Shown here: piece after piece, positions 36,618 through 48,056 of the stretch | Layout of the letters: every line of letters begins with the position of its first letter | Numbering within the stretch: the stretch's first letter is position 1 | Source of the DNA: Nitrospirota bacterium | GTDB lineage: Bacteria > Nitrospirota > Leptospirillia > Leptospirillales > Leptospirillaceae | Length of the DNA stretch: 64,000 nt | NCBI GenBank assembly: GCA_021810805.1 | Contig: JAJZHW010000002.1 | Location: 96,998-160,997 of the forward strand | Direction: 5' to 3' | Notes under the pieces: generated by a model | The model's database searches: none | What the model saw: the letters and a program-made list of their open reading frames with translations, nothing else | Told to the model about the DNA's origin: nothing | Program-made: the position numbers and the translations under genes

Positions 36618-37780
36618 CCCACTGGCTCGCCCGCCACATCCTCGAGTCCGACCGCCGGATGGCCTTCGTCCTCAAGGGGGTGGAGCGGGGGCTCTCTCCC
36701 GGGGAGGCGCTGGCCGAGGCGGAGCAGGGGCTCGACCTGACGGCCGCCTTCACCCGGACGGTCCTGTCGATGTACGACCAGGTGGTCGACCAGGCCCTCC
36801 GGCTTATCGAGGAGATTGCCCGAAGAAAGTCCGCGGAGGGCTCTCTCCGGCTTTTGGGGCAGGTCTTCGAAAGCGTTCGGGACGGGATTCTCCTGCTGGA
36901 CCCCGCCGGGACCGTGGTCGACGCCAATCCGGCTCTCTGCCGCCGCCTGCAGTTTCGCCGGGAGGATCTCGTGGGCCGCTCGATCTTCAGCCCGTCTCCC
37001 GCTCTCTTCGACCTCGAGACTCTGGAGCGGGCCTTCCGGGAGGCGAAGGAGACGGGGCATTTTTCGGGAACGATCCTGGCCCGCCGGGAGGGAGGGGAGA
37101 CAGAAACCCTCTGGGTCTCCCTCTCCCCCGTCGTGGGAGAGACCGGAGAGAAAACACATCTGACGGCCTTTTTTGCTCCCGTCTCGGGGCTCCTCGAGGA
37201 GCGGACGGTCCTGGAGGCCGCCGCAAGTTCGGACCCCCTCACGGGAATCCCCAACCGGCGCTTCTTCGACGACCGTTTCCGGCGCTCGATCCGGGAGGCC
37301 GCCTCCGGGGGACACCGGGGAGCGCTGATCCTGGTCGATCTCGACCGGTTCAAGGCGCTCAACGATCTCCGGGGCCATCCGGCGGGGGACCAGGTGCTCC
37401 GGGAGACCGCCCGGCGACTCCGGGAGTCGGTGCGCCAGAGCGACACGGTGGCCCGCCTGGGAGGGGACGAGTTCGCCGCCGTCCTCTCCGGCCTCCATCC
37501 CGAGGAGAAAGTGGCCGCTCTCGAGGCCCGGGCCGCCGCCGAAAAGATCCGTCTTTTGCTGGCCCGTCCCTACGAGGTGAGCGTCCCGCTCGAAGACGGG
37601 GGGGAGGGGGCCTTCCGCCACCAGTGTCCTCCGAGCCTGGGGGTCGCCCTCTTCGGAGAGGGGAACCTCGGGGAGGAGCGGGAGGTCTTCGAAGAGGCGG
37701 ACCAGGCGCTCTATCGGGCCAAGCGCGCGGGGGGGAATGCCGTCTTTGTGGCCTGGGAGGAGCCCTCCGCTTCTTCGTAG
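36602..37780 (+). pseudogene. Rest of the frameshifted gene: hemerythrin helix D, PAS, GGDEF
   Basis: This frame begins within the last hemerythrin helix (FLTHWLARHILESD) and runs through a linker, a PAS domain (from the codons near 36850) and a GGDEF domain with an intact RLGGDEF motif, ending with a short Ser-rich tail. ATG 36659 is the first in-frame start but has no ribosome binding site and would cut the helix. The original protein was therefore most likely one hemerythrin-PAS-GGDEF diguanylate cyclase, sensing oxygen or redox. A real indel, a sequencing error or recoding are all possible. Confidence 0.75.
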
Positions 37781-37885
37781 GCATTTGTTGGACGAGGTCG
37801 GATCTGCCCGGTTAGAATGAAGGTCCGGGGCCGTCCGGGAGAAGGGTTCTCCCGGGCAGGCGGCCGGAAAACCCGGGAGAGAACG

Positions 37886-39896
<2,011 letters not shown>

Positions 39897-39910
<14 letters not shown>

Positions 39911-40577
39911 CGAGCTCCTCCAGGCGGTGGTTCTGGAAACCGGACCCGACCCCGCCCTTGCCGTCATCTGGCTTCACGGACTGGGTGCCGATGGCCACGA
40001 CTTCGAAGGGATCGTGCCCGAGATGGATCTTCGGGAGCCCTCCGTCCGGTTTGTCTTTCCCCATGCTCCGGTGATCCGGGTCCGGGTCAACGGGGGGATG
40101 CCGATGAGGGCGTGGTACGACATCGCCCATCCCGAAATCGGTCGCGATCCCGATCTCGAAGGGATGGGAGGGTCGGTGGCGGAGGTCGAGAAGCTGGTGG
40201 GTCAAGAGATCTCTCGCGGGATCCCCCGGGAGCGGATCGTGCTGGCAGGATTTTCCCAGGGAGGGGTGATTGCCCTCCTGTCGGCCTTCACCACGGGCCT
40301 TCGGTATGCCGGTGTGCTGGCCCTGTCGACCTATCTTCCCCCGGCGCCGGATCTTCGGCTTGTGGATAGCCCCACGCCCCTTCTGATGGTCCACGGGACA
40401 GAGGATCCGGTGGTCCCCTTTCGCCTGGGTAAGAGCAGTTTTGACCGGATCGTGGCGCTTGGCGGAGCGGGGGAGAGGCGCTGGCTCGACTACCGCATGG
40501 GCCACTCGGTCTGTCTCCCCGAAGTCGAAGAGATCTCCTCCTGGCTCCGGACCATCGCCAACAATCCCCTCTCCTGA
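39897..40577 (+). CDS. Carboxylesterase/phospholipase of the alpha/beta-hydrolase family
   Basis: 226 residues; ATG with AAAGGAG at 39881-39887. Features of the small acyl-protein-thioesterase/carboxylesterase group are seen: [12 protein letters not shown] oxyanion region, GFSQGG with Ser120, HGTEDPVVP with Asp170 and MGHSVC with His203, giving a complete triad. No signal peptide, so probably cytoplasmic. It hydrolyses short carboxylic esters; the natural substrate is unknown. Its start lies inside the 3' end of the DUF255 gene, so the two are probably translated together. Confidence 0.9.
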
Positions 40578-40799
40578 GATGGCGCGGGGGAGCGGTCCTC
40601 CCATTCAAAATGGCGAAATGGGGGGGGGCTTTTCGTCCCCATAGTCATCTGACCTAAGAACCATCGGCCATCACTGTACCGGTTGTGAAATTTTTTTCAT
40701 ATGTTTTTACTTTTTAAAATATGGAGGATGTGTTAGGATAAGGGCTCAGAACTTACTGATAAAGACGGGGAAAAAATAGGCTGCAGGAGAAGGTAAGGC

Positions 40800-41120
40800 A
40801 TGCTCGATTCCCGGGAAATCAACCGCATGATCCTGGCCATCAGGGAGTTTGGCGATCTTCTGGAGAAGCTTTCTCTGGTGATCGACCGGCTTCAGGGGGC
40901 CCGGGAGGAGGGAGAGGCCGTCCTCTTGGCCCGGGAGCTTCTGCGGGAGGAGTCCGGGAGACTCTCCCGGGAGATCGCCCGATTCAAGGAGGACTTCCAG
41001 ATTCTCCACATTCGGGAGACCCGCTGGAGAAACGCCGTGGGGGATCTCAACCTCGATCTTCCCTTTCTTGTGGACGAGTTTTATTCGGTTCTCTCCCGCC
41101 ATGGCAAGCGGTCCGCCTGA
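40800..41120 (+). CDS. Small helical protein of unknown function
   Basis: 106 residues from ATG 40800 with GGAGAAGGTAAGG directly upstream. The sequence is charged and amphipathic throughout, with heptad-like leucines (residues ~10-70), suggesting a coiled coil. No Cys, no signal peptide, no TM segment. A 222-base gap precedes it, AT-rich near 40683-40720 (TTGTGA, then TAAAAT further on), which may hold the promoter. Not recognised as a known family. Confidence 0.6.
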   Translation: MLDSREINRMILAIREFGDLLEKLSLVIDRLQGAREEGEAVLLARELLREESGRLSREIARFKEDFQILHIRETRWRNAVGDLNLDLPFLVDEFYSVLSRHGKRSA

Positions 41121-41347
41121 GAGCGACCAGGACTTCGCCATTGCTCCCCCTTCGTCGAAAAATATCCAGGAATATGCGCGTTTCCCCTTCTCTCCGACCT
41201 CCCGAGAAATTCTGATGCCAATCCTCCTCCTCTTTGGTAAACTGATACGGCAATCAGGACGCCATCGGCCCGATGCCGTGAGCGATTGACGCCTGTCAGA
41301 CGAACGATTTTGCATCCGAGAGGACTCCTCTGGACCGGTCAGGAACA

Positions 41348-41818
41348 TTGAATGTTAAATGGGAGGGGAAGAGATCCCGTCCCGCCGTCGGTGGGGCTCC
41401 GCGGAGAAAGATCCGGAATCTTTGTCCGGGGTTTCATCGTCTCTTTTTCATTCTTTTTTTAATGGCGGGCCCGGAGGCGGTGTTGGCCTCCCCGTCTCCC
41501 CCCTCCCTTCCCCGGCTCGCCTCCCTTGCCGTTCGTGGCTCGACGGCAACCCTGGTCTTTGACATTCCACGAAACCCTTCCGGGGTCTATCTCTACCTCT
41601 CTCTCGACGGAAACCGGATTTTGGGACGACGGATGGTTCCCGGCGGCCATCTCTCCCTTTGCCTCGGCTCGCTCTCTCCAGGATCGCACCGTCTGGGATA
41701 CCAGACGGCCCGCGCCGACCACATCGTCCTGATCGACCCCGTCATTGTCCCCGTCACGATTCCCGGAGGGTCTCCGGCCGACTGCCCCAGCGAAAGGCGC
41801 GTCGGAGGGAAGGGCTGA
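41348..41818 (+). CDS. Probable secreted protein of unknown function
   Basis: 156 residues if started at TTG 41348; AGGAA lies very close upstream, so the exact start is unsure. A basic N-terminus followed by FHRLFFILFLMAG and a small-residue stretch (AVLAS) looks like a signal peptide cut near residue 48. The mature ~108 residues contain LASLAVRGSTATLVFDIPRN and beta-rich stretches with two lone cysteines. No family is recognised. It ends six bases before def. Confidence 0.5.
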   Translation: MNVKWEGKRSRPAVGGAPRRKIRNLCPGFHRLFFILFLMAGPEAVLASPSPPSLPRLASLAVRGSTATLVFDIPRNPSGVYLYLSLDGNRILGRRMVPGGHLSLCLGSLSPGSHRLGYQTARADHIVLIDPVIVPVTIPGGSPADCPSERRVGGKG

Positions 41819-41824
41819 CCCAGG

Positions 41825-42352
41825 ATGCCGGTTCGCTCCCTTGTCTCCCACCTCGACAGAGGTCTCAGATTACCCTCGGAGGCTGTCGATCCTTGTTCTT
41901 TGGAGGTGCGCCAGGTCGTCCAGGATCTCTGGGATACGCTGGCGACCCAGAAGGGCGTGGCGATGGCCGCTCCGCAGATTGGTGTCGCATGGAGGATCTT
42001 CGTCTTCGACCTCAAGCGTCCCCGGGAGAAGGGAGGGCCCCCAACCCGGGGTCTGCTCGTCAATCCAGCGATCGAGAGACGCTTCGGCTCCATTCCGGTC
42101 ATCGAAGGCTGCCTCTCCTTTCCGGGTCTCGATCTGTCGATCCGACGCCCCGAGGGGGTGGTCGTCAGCGGATACGATCTCGAGGGCAAAAAAATCGTTC
42201 TTGAAGGAGGAGGGCTGTTTGCCCGGATGGTGGAGCACGAGACGGACCATCTTGAGGGCCGTCTTCTCCCGGACCGCCAGAATGCGCTGTCATCCTTTCT
42301 TTCGTTTTGGCGGCGGCGACGTTGGGAAGAACGAATGAGGAGAAGGATATGA
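41825..42352 (+). CDS. def: Peptide deformylase
   Basis: 175 residues. All three signature motifs are present: GVAMAAPQIG (usually GxGLAAPQ), EGCLSFPG and HETDH (His138-Glu139, His142), which hold the catalytic metal. It removes the formyl group from new protein N-termini. The second G of motif 1 is Ala and L is Met, a conservative change. The stop overlaps the fmt start (ATGA), the classic def-fmt pair. Confidence 0.95.
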   Translation: MPVRSLVSHLDRGLRLPSEAVDPCSLEVRQVVQDLWDTLATQKGVAMAAPQIGVAWRIFVFDLKRPREKGGPPTRGLLVNPAIERRFGSIPVIEGCLSFPGLDLSIRRPEGVVVSGYDLEGKKIVLEGGGLFARMVEHETDHLEGRLLPDRQNALSSFLSFWRRRRWEERMRRRI

Positions 42353-43296
42353 CGAGCGAGGGGGGGAGTCCCCGGACGGTCTTCATGGGCAGTCCCGATT
42401 TTGCCGTTCCCTTTCTCGAGGCCCTGGTGCGCGCCCGGTACGATGTTCGGGGGGTCGTGACCCAGCCCGACCGACCGAAGGGGCGGGGCCAGGAAGTCAG
42501 CCCCGTTCCGGTCAAGCGCTGGGCTCTCGACCATGGACTTCCCGTCGTGTCGCCCCTCTCCCTCCGGGATCCGGCGGGCCGGGATTTCCTCCCCCGGTGG
42601 GAGCCGGAGCTGATCGTCGTTGTGGCTTATGGTAAAATATTGCCGGAGGAGGTGTTGGCCTTCCCGCGCCAGGGGTGCGTCAACGTTCATGCCTCTCTTC
42701 TTCCCTCATACCGGGGAGCCTCTCCCATCGTCTGGGCCATCAAAAATGGGGAATCCGTGACAGGCCTTTCCCTGATGTGTCTGGATCGGGGAATGGATAC
42801 GGGCCCTGTCTTTGCCGCTCTCGAGATCCCGCTGGACCCCCGGGAGACGACACGGACCCTGACGGACAAGATGATGGAGCAGGGGCCGGACTTCATGCTC
42901 GATAGGCTTCGGGGCTATCTCTCAGGCGAGCGGGTTCCGGTGGCCCAGCCCCCCGAAGGGACGCTGGCTCCCCTTCTTAAGAAGGAGGACGGCCGGATTC
43001 CCTTCTCCGGGACGGCGGCTGCGGTGGATTGCCATGTGCGGGCGATGAACCCCTGGCCCGGGGCCTTCTTTTCCTCCTCCGTCGGAACGGTAAAGGTGGG
43101 GGAGGGAAAGGTTCTGGACCATGAGGTCCGGGGGGTTCCGGGAACGGTTCTCTCCTTGTCCCCTGACGGAATCGATGTCGCCTGCGGTGAAGGAGTCTTC
43201 CGGATTCTTGCCCTTCAGCGGGAGGGAGGCCGGATGATCCCGGTGGGGGAGTTCGTCTCCGGACGGCGTTTTCAGCCGGGAGAGATTCTTTCCTGA
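42349..43296 (+). CDS. fmt: Methionyl-tRNA formyltransferase
   Basis: 315 residues, usual length; ATG 42349 with AGGAGAAGGAT just upstream. The formyl-transfer core (VFMGSPDFAVPFLEAL, VVTQPDRPKGRGQ, VVVAYGKILP, the NVHASLLPSYRGASPI active-site region) is complete, followed by the OB-fold C-terminal domain. It formylates Met-tRNA(fMet) for initiation and pairs functionally with deformylase upstream. Confidence 0.96.
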   Translation: MTSEGGSPRTVFMGSPDFAVPFLEALVRARYDVRGVVTQPDRPKGRGQEVSPVPVKRWALDHGLPVVSPLSLRDPAGRDFLPRWEPELIVVVAYGKILPEEVLAFPRQGCVNVHASLLPSYRGASPIVWAIKNGESVTGLSLMCLDRGMDTGPVFAALEIPLDPRETTRTLTDKMMEQGPDFMLDRLRGYLSGERVPVAQPPEGTLAPLLKKEDGRIPFSGTAAAVDCHVRAMNPWPGAFFSSSVGTVKVGEGKVLDHEVRGVPGTVLSLSPDGIDVACGEGVFRILALQREGGRMIPVGEFVSGRRFQPGEILS

Positions 43297-43326
43297 GATT
43301 TTGTGCCGAGAGGATATTTACGGAAG

Positions 43327-43348
43327 CCGGTCTCCCAGGGGAGACCGG
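43327..43348 (+). other. Perfect 10-bp hairpin between fmt and htpX
   Basis: Arms CCGGTCTCCC (43327-43336) and GGGAGACCGG (43339-43348) are perfect complements around AG. No T-run follows, so it is not an intrinsic terminator. It could be a regulator site or mRNA structure 5' of htpX. Confidence 0.45.
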
Positions 43349-43406
43349 AGAGATTTCGTCCGCTGGAAGAGTCTCTCTTCCGGCATTGGCAAGGAGCTTT
43401 TGATCC

Positions 43407-44291
43407 ATGGTCAACTCGTTCAAGACCGTTGTTCTTCTGGGGCTTCTGACGGGCTTTCTCCTTCTGATCGGAAAGCATCTCGGCGGAAACGCAGGGATGG
43501 TGATCGCCCTTCTCTTTTCCCTGGGAATCAACTTTTTTTCCTGGTGGTACTCCGACAAGATCGTTTTGTCGATGTATGGAGCCCGGGAGGTGGGCGAGGA
43601 GATCGGCAATCCCCGGATTCGCGAAATTCGGGAGATGCTTGCCACCTTGGCTCGCCGCGGGGGGATCCCCGTTCCCCGGCTTTATATCGTCGACGACCCT
43701 TCGCCCAACGCCTTTGCCACGGGGCGGGATCCGAACCATGCCGCTGTGGCGGTCACGACCGGGATCATGGATCTCATGACCACGGAAGAGCTTTCGGGGG
43801 TGCTGGGCCATGAGCTGACCCATGTCATCAACCGGGACACCCTCATCTCCACGGTGGCCGCCTCTCTGGCGGGCGCGGTCACCATGCTGGCGAACATGGC
43901 CCAGTGGGCGGCTCTTTTCGGCGGAAGGGAGCGCGAGGAGCGGGAGGGAGGCGGCTGGAGCGACATCCTGATGGTCATTCTCGCCCCCATTGCCGGGATG
44001 CTTGTCCAGATGGCCATCTCCCGCTCACGGGAGTTTGCCGCCGATGCCGGCGGGGCCCATCTCTGCGGCGATCCGCTTTTCCTGGCGCGCGCCCTGGCCA
44101 AGCTCGAGCGGGGAGTGGATGCGGTTCCGCTCAATGCCAACCCGGCGACCTCCCATATGTTCATTCTCGAACCCTTTCATGCGGGAGGACTGATGTCTCT
44201 CTTTTCCACCCATCCCCCCACCGAAGAACGCATCCGTCGTCTGGAGGCGATGGCCGGGTCAAGTGTTCCCCAACGCCGGCATGCGTTTTAG
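43407..44291 (+). CDS. htpX: Membrane zinc metalloprotease HtpX
   Basis: 294 residues; ATG with AAGGAG eight bases upstream. Two N-terminal TM segments, then the HELTH zinc motif (His135-Glu136, His139), a hydrophobic stretch near residues 150-205 and the third ligand in SREFAADAGG. HtpX is an inner-membrane protease that removes misfolded membrane proteins under stress. The rpe start follows the stop directly. Confidence 0.95.
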   Translation: MVNSFKTVVLLGLLTGFLLLIGKHLGGNAGMVIALLFSLGINFFSWWYSDKIVLSMYGAREVGEEIGNPRIREIREMLATLARRGGIPVPRLYIVDDPSPNAFATGRDPNHAAVAVTTGIMDLMTTEELSGVLGHELTHVINRDTLISTVAASLAGAVTMLANMAQWAALFGGREREEREGGGWSDILMVILAPIAGMLVQMAISRSREFAADAGGAHLCGDPLFLARALAKLERGVDAVPLNANPATSHMFILEPFHAGGLMSLFSTHPPTEERIRRLEAMAGSSVPQRRHAF

Positions 44292-44981
44292 ATGGCCATC
44301 TCCCGTGACGGACGTGATCTCCTGATCGCCCCCTCGATCCTCTCCGCTGACTTTCTTCGCCTGGGCGAACAGGTTCGGGAGGCGGCAGAGGCCGGCGCCG
44401 ATCTCTTCCACCTCGATATGATGGATGGCCATTTCGTTCCCAACCTGACCTTCGGTCCCCCGGTGGTGGAAGGACTCCGAAAGGTGACGGCGCTTCCCCT
44501 TGAGGCCCATCTGATGGTCCTTCGCCCCGAGATCTATCTCGAAGAGCTGGCGGCCGCCGGAATGCATCGGGTCATTGTCCACGCCGAAGCGACCACCCAT
44601 CTCCACTATGTCCTGGGAAAGATCGGATCTCTTGGGATGAAGGCGGGAGTCGCCCTCTCTCCCGCAACTCCGGTAGGGATGGTTGACGATGTTCTGGAGA
44701 TGATCGACCTCGTTCTGGTGATGACGGTCAACCCGGGGTTCGGGGGGCAGTCCTTCATTTCACACTCCTTCAAGAAGATCGGGGCCATGCGGGAGCTCCT
44801 CGACAGAAACGGGGCCTCCCACGTGCGACTTGAAGTCGACGGGGGAATCAAGGCCGGAAACATTGCCCGCGTTGCCGATTGTGGGGCGGATACATTCGTC
44901 ATGGGATCGGCCATTTTTTGTAAAGATCCATGCCAGAAGGTTTTCAGGGAGATCTATAAGTCGCTGTCACCGGGGGGATGA
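44292..44981 (+). CDS. rpe: Ribulose-phosphate 3-epimerase
   Basis: 229 residues, starting one base after the htpX stop. TIM-barrel motifs are complete: APSILSADF, HLDMMDGHFVPN, the EAHLMV segment, VNPGFGGQ and EVDGGIK, with metal-binding His/Asp residues. It interconverts ribulose-5-phosphate and xylulose-5-phosphate in the pentose phosphate or Calvin pathways. No other pathway genes are adjacent. Confidence 0.96.
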   Translation: MAISRDGRDLLIAPSILSADFLRLGEQVREAAEAGADLFHLDMMDGHFVPNLTFGPPVVEGLRKVTALPLEAHLMVLRPEIYLEELAAAGMHRVIVHAEATTHLHYVLGKIGSLGMKAGVALSPATPVGMVDDVLEMIDLVLVMTVNPGFGGQSFISHSFKKIGAMRELLDRNGASHVRLEVDGGIKAGNIARVADCGADTFVMGSAIFCKDPCQKVFREIYKSLSPGG

Positions 44982-45124
44982 AACATCAAGAACAACGATT
45001 CCTTGGGGATGTGATTTCGCTCCGGAGATACCGCCGTTGTGTTGCATTTTTCTTTCGTGAAGGGTAAGTTGTCTTAATCGCATTCTTTGCTTGATCTTTC
45101 GATCCGGAAGGTGGGGGGACGGGA

Positions 45125-45628
45125 GTGGACACACGGGAGTCGTCTGACCGCTTCTCCGCATTGTTCGACAGGTTTCTTGCAAAATTTGTCGACTACCTGG
45201 TGGCCCTCTCTCTCGAGCACGCCGGCTTTCTTCTGGGGAGCTCCTGGCTGGCCTGGCTTGCGGCAACGGCCTACCTTCTCATGGCCGATGGTCTTCCTGG
45301 CGGACGGAGCCTTGGAAAAAGGCTGGCCGGACTCCGGGTGACGGGACAGGGGGGAGAGCCTTGCAGCCTCTACCAGTCGACCCTCAGAAACTCCCCGATA
45401 GGACTGGCCTACATTCTGGAACAGATTCCCTGGATCGGTTGGATTCTTGGACTGGCGGTCATCTCCCTGGAAGGACTTCTTCTTGTGGGGATGCGGTCCG
45501 ACAAGAGATTCGGAGACGATCTTGCGGGAACAGTGGTAAAAAAAATTGCCGGCAGAGGCCTTGTTAAGGGAAATTCGCCGGGGACGGATCATCAGGACTC
45601 CGGGTCCACAGAGTCACAGGCTCCATAA
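45125..45628 (+). CDS. RDD family membrane protein
   Basis: 167 residues from a GTG with GGGGGACGGGA upstream. The RDD pattern is seen: RFLAKFVDYLVAL at the N-terminus, a GGRSLGKRLAGLRV motif and a final MRSDKRFGDDLAGT segment, with three hydrophobic stretches. RDD proteins are small membrane proteins of largely unknown role. It lies 18 bases before mreB; a 140-base gap precedes it that contains no gene. Confidence 0.75.
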   Translation: MDTRESSDRFSALFDRFLAKFVDYLVALSLEHAGFLLGSSWLAWLAATAYLLMADGLPGGRSLGKRLAGLRVTGQGGEPCSLYQSTLRNSPIGLAYILEQIPWIGWILGLAVISLEGLLLVGMRSDKRFGDDLAGTVVKKIAGRGLVKGNSPGTDHQDSGSTESQAP

Positions 45629-45645
45629 GAATAAAGGAAAATCAA

Positions 45646-46677
45646 TTGGGTCTCATTGCAAATCTCTTCGGCTTTCTCTCACAGGATCTGGCGATTGACC
45701 TGGGCACGGCCAATACACTTGTCTATGTCAGGGAACAGGGTATTGTCATCAATGAGCCATCCATTGTCGCGATGGATCAGAAGTCCGGAACCGTTCTGGC
45801 GATAGGCCGGGAAGCCAAGAAAATGCTCGGACGGACTCCCGGAAACATTGTGGCCGTCCGCCCCGTCAGAAACGGTGTGATCGACAATCCCGACATCGCC
45901 CAGCAGATGCTCTCCTATTTCATCAACAAGGTCCACAAACGTTCGACCTTTGTTCGCCCCCGGATGGTCATCTGCGTTCCTTCGCGCATCTCGCTGGTGG
46001 CCCAGCGGGCCGTCAAGGATTCGGCCCGGATGGCAGGCGCCCGGGAGGTCTACCTCATCGAGGAGCCACTCGCCGCCGCCATTGGTGCGGGGTTGCCGAT
46101 CATGGAGCCCTCCGGAAACATGGTGATCGACATCGGGGGCGGCACCACCGACGTGGCCGTCATCTCTCTCGGAGGAACGGTCTACAGCGAATCCATCAAG
46201 GTCGCAGGAGACCGGATGGACGAAGATATCATCAATTACATCAAGAAGCAGCATAACCTTTTGATCGGCGACTCCATGGCCGAACGCATCAAGGTGGAGA
46301 TCGGATCGGCCTGTCCCCAGAAGGAAGGCCATTCCATGATCATCAAGGGACGCGATCTCATCTCGGGGCTGCCGAAGACCCTTCGGATCACGGAGGAGGA
46401 AATTCGGGATGCGCTCTCTGACACGATCAACAGTATCGTCTCCATCGTCCAGAAGACCCTTGAAAACACGCCCCCCGAGCTCTCGGCGGACATTATCGAC
46501 AGGGGAATCGTTCTGACCGGAGGGGGATCAATGCTGCGGGGCCTCGATGTGCGGATTCGGGATGAGATCCGCTTGCCGATCATTACCGTCGATGATCCTC
46601 TCATCACCGTGGTGACCGGCACCGGAAAAACCCTCGAGGAGCTGGATGTTCTGAAGAAGGTCTCCCTCGGGGACTAG
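45646..46677 (+). CDS. mreB: Rod-shape determining actin-like protein MreB
   Basis: 343 residues from TTG with AAAGGAAA upstream. Actin-family motifs are intact: DLAIDLGTANT (phosphate 1), GAGLPI, DIGGGTTDVAVIS (phosphate 2) and GIVLTGGGSMLRGLD (adenosine site). The N-terminal amphipathic MGLIANLFGFL helps membrane binding. It organises peptidoglycan synthesis along the cell wall with MreC, MreD, PBP2 and RodA encoded downstream. Confidence 0.97.
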   Translation: MGLIANLFGFLSQDLAIDLGTANTLVYVREQGIVINEPSIVAMDQKSGTVLAIGREAKKMLGRTPGNIVAVRPVRNGVIDNPDIAQQMLSYFINKVHKRSTFVRPRMVICVPSRISLVAQRAVKDSARMAGAREVYLIEEPLAAAIGAGLPIMEPSGNMVIDIGGGTTDVAVISLGGTVYSESIKVAGDRMDEDIINYIKKQHNLLIGDSMAERIKVEIGSACPQKEGHSMIIKGRDLISGLPKTLRITEEEIRDALSDTINSIVSIVQKTLENTPPELSADIIDRGIVLTGGGSMLRGLDVRIRDEIRLPIITVDDPLITVVTGTGKTLEELDVLKKVSLGD

Positions 46678-46683
46678 GGGCCG

Positions 46684-47544
46684 GTGAGACATCCCACGAA
46701 AAGACCCTGGTCCGGGAAACTTCTGGGCGCTCTCTCCGTTTTTCTTGCGGCCCTTGTCGTCATGGGGTTCTATCCCGATCTCTTCCAGCGGTGGATTCTC
46801 GATCCTCCCCTGGCCGGGATTCGCGCGGTGCTCTCGGGGGCAACGGGCGTCTCCCACGGGACCTCCGGACTGGTGGGGAGATATTTCGATCTGGTCGGGG
46901 TCGAGGCGCAGAATGAAGATCTGAAAAGGCAGGTGGCAGATTTGACCCGGAAGCTGGCTCAGGAGAAGATCCTGGCCCAGAGATCCCAGGATCTTGAAGC
47001 CCTCCTGAATCTGAAGGCACGCATGACCCAGACCGAAATCCCCTGCCACGTGGTGGCGACGGGTTCCACCGATTCTCCTCGCACCATCCTTCTCGATTGT
47101 GGAAGACGTCAGGGAGTGGCCATCCAGGATGGCGTGATCGGTCCTCGGGGTGTCGTGGGATATGTCGTTCGGGTTTTTGATGTTTTTTCTCAGGTGATAT
47201 GGATTGAAGATCCGATGTTTGCCCTGGAGGGGCGTCTTGCGGACTCCGGGAAGAAAGGATTGGTCCGGGGTCAAGGACTGGGTCGCCCCCTGGCTCTCCG
47301 TTACATTCCCCCTCTGACCCCTGTGGAAAAGGGGAGTGAGGTGGTGACAAGTGGAGAGGACGGCTATTTTCCTCCGGAAGAACCGATCGGATCGGTGGTT
47401 TCCAGAGGAGATGCCGGCCGGAGAATCTTTCAGTCGGTGAGACTGGTTCCCGCGGAAAAGCTCGATGACCTCTGGGCCGTCTTTGTCCTTGTTCCCCCCC
47501 TGTCCTGGACATCAAGCCCGCTTCTTGGCAAGGAGACCCGGTGA
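46684..47544 (+). CDS. mreC: Rod-shape determining protein MreC
   Basis: 286 residues from GTG. A short N-terminal basic segment and one TM helix (about residues 12-32) lead to a periplasmic coiled coil (~70-110, AQNEDLKRQVADLTRKLAQE) and the two beta-barrel region with GVIGPRGVVGYV. It anchors the elongation complex in the periplasm. It ends with GTGA overlap to mreD. Confidence 0.93.
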   Translation: MRHPTKRPWSGKLLGALSVFLAALVVMGFYPDLFQRWILDPPLAGIRAVLSGATGVSHGTSGLVGRYFDLVGVEAQNEDLKRQVADLTRKLAQEKILAQRSQDLEALLNLKARMTQTEIPCHVVATGSTDSPRTILLDCGRRQGVAIQDGVIGPRGVVGYVVRVFDVFSQVIWIEDPMFALEGRLADSGKKGLVRGQGLGRPLALRYIPPLTPVEKGSEVVTSGEDGYFPPEEPIGSVVSRGDAGRRIFQSVRLVPAEKLDDLWAVFVLVPPLSWTSSPLLGKETR

Positions 47545-48056
47545 GTCGATCCCTTCGGGTGCTTCTTTTTGGCGTTGTGGTTCTCGGATCATTTTCGGCT
47601 CTCCATTGGCTTCCTGATTCTCTTCAAGGGCTGAATCCTGTTCCGGTTTTTCTCTTTCTTTTTTTGGAACGCCGATCGTCGGCGGAGGCAGTTTTTTTGG
47701 GAGGTTTGGCTGGAGGGCTGATCTCGTTGGTGTTTCCAGGACCTCCCCTCATTCCGATTATTCGTTATGCTCTGGAGGGAGCCCTTGCCGGGCGCATGCA
47801 ACCTCTTGGGAGTTCTTCCGGAGCCAAGGTTTTTGCTTTTTTCTGGACATTCATGGGGGTTGATCTGGCGCTGGGACTTCTCTCCCGGCTTCTCCTTGAT
47901 GAACCCCTCACGATAGACCTCTTGAAAGATTGGTTGGTAATGGACGTCGTCTCGGCTTCGCTGGGTACGCTGCTTTTGTTCCTGTGGCGCTATCCCGGAA
48001 GAAACGACAGGCTTCGTTCACAAAAACATCATGGCATTGGATTCCCGCTCCCTTAA
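47541..48056 (+). CDS. mreD: Rod-shape determining protein MreD
   Basis: 171 residues from a GTG overlapping the mreC stop. About five hydrophobic segments and no large loops, as in MreD, the least conserved member of the operon. It is assigned largely by position between mreC and mrdA and by the membrane pattern. The 3' end overlaps the mrdA start by 26 bases. Confidence 0.8.
   Translation: MSRSLRVLLFGVVVLGSFSALHWLPDSLQGLNPVPVFLFLFLERRSSAEAVFLGGLAGGLISLVFPGPPLIPIIRYALEGALAGRMQPLGSSSGAKVFAFFWTFMGVDLALGLLSRLLLDEPLTIDLLKDWLVMDVVSASLGTLLLFLWRYPGRNDRLRSQKHHGIGFPLP

Noticed and set aside
41068-41289. Small plus-strand frame of 73 codons
   Set aside because: Overlaps the end of the 40800 gene, has no ribosome binding site and no motif.
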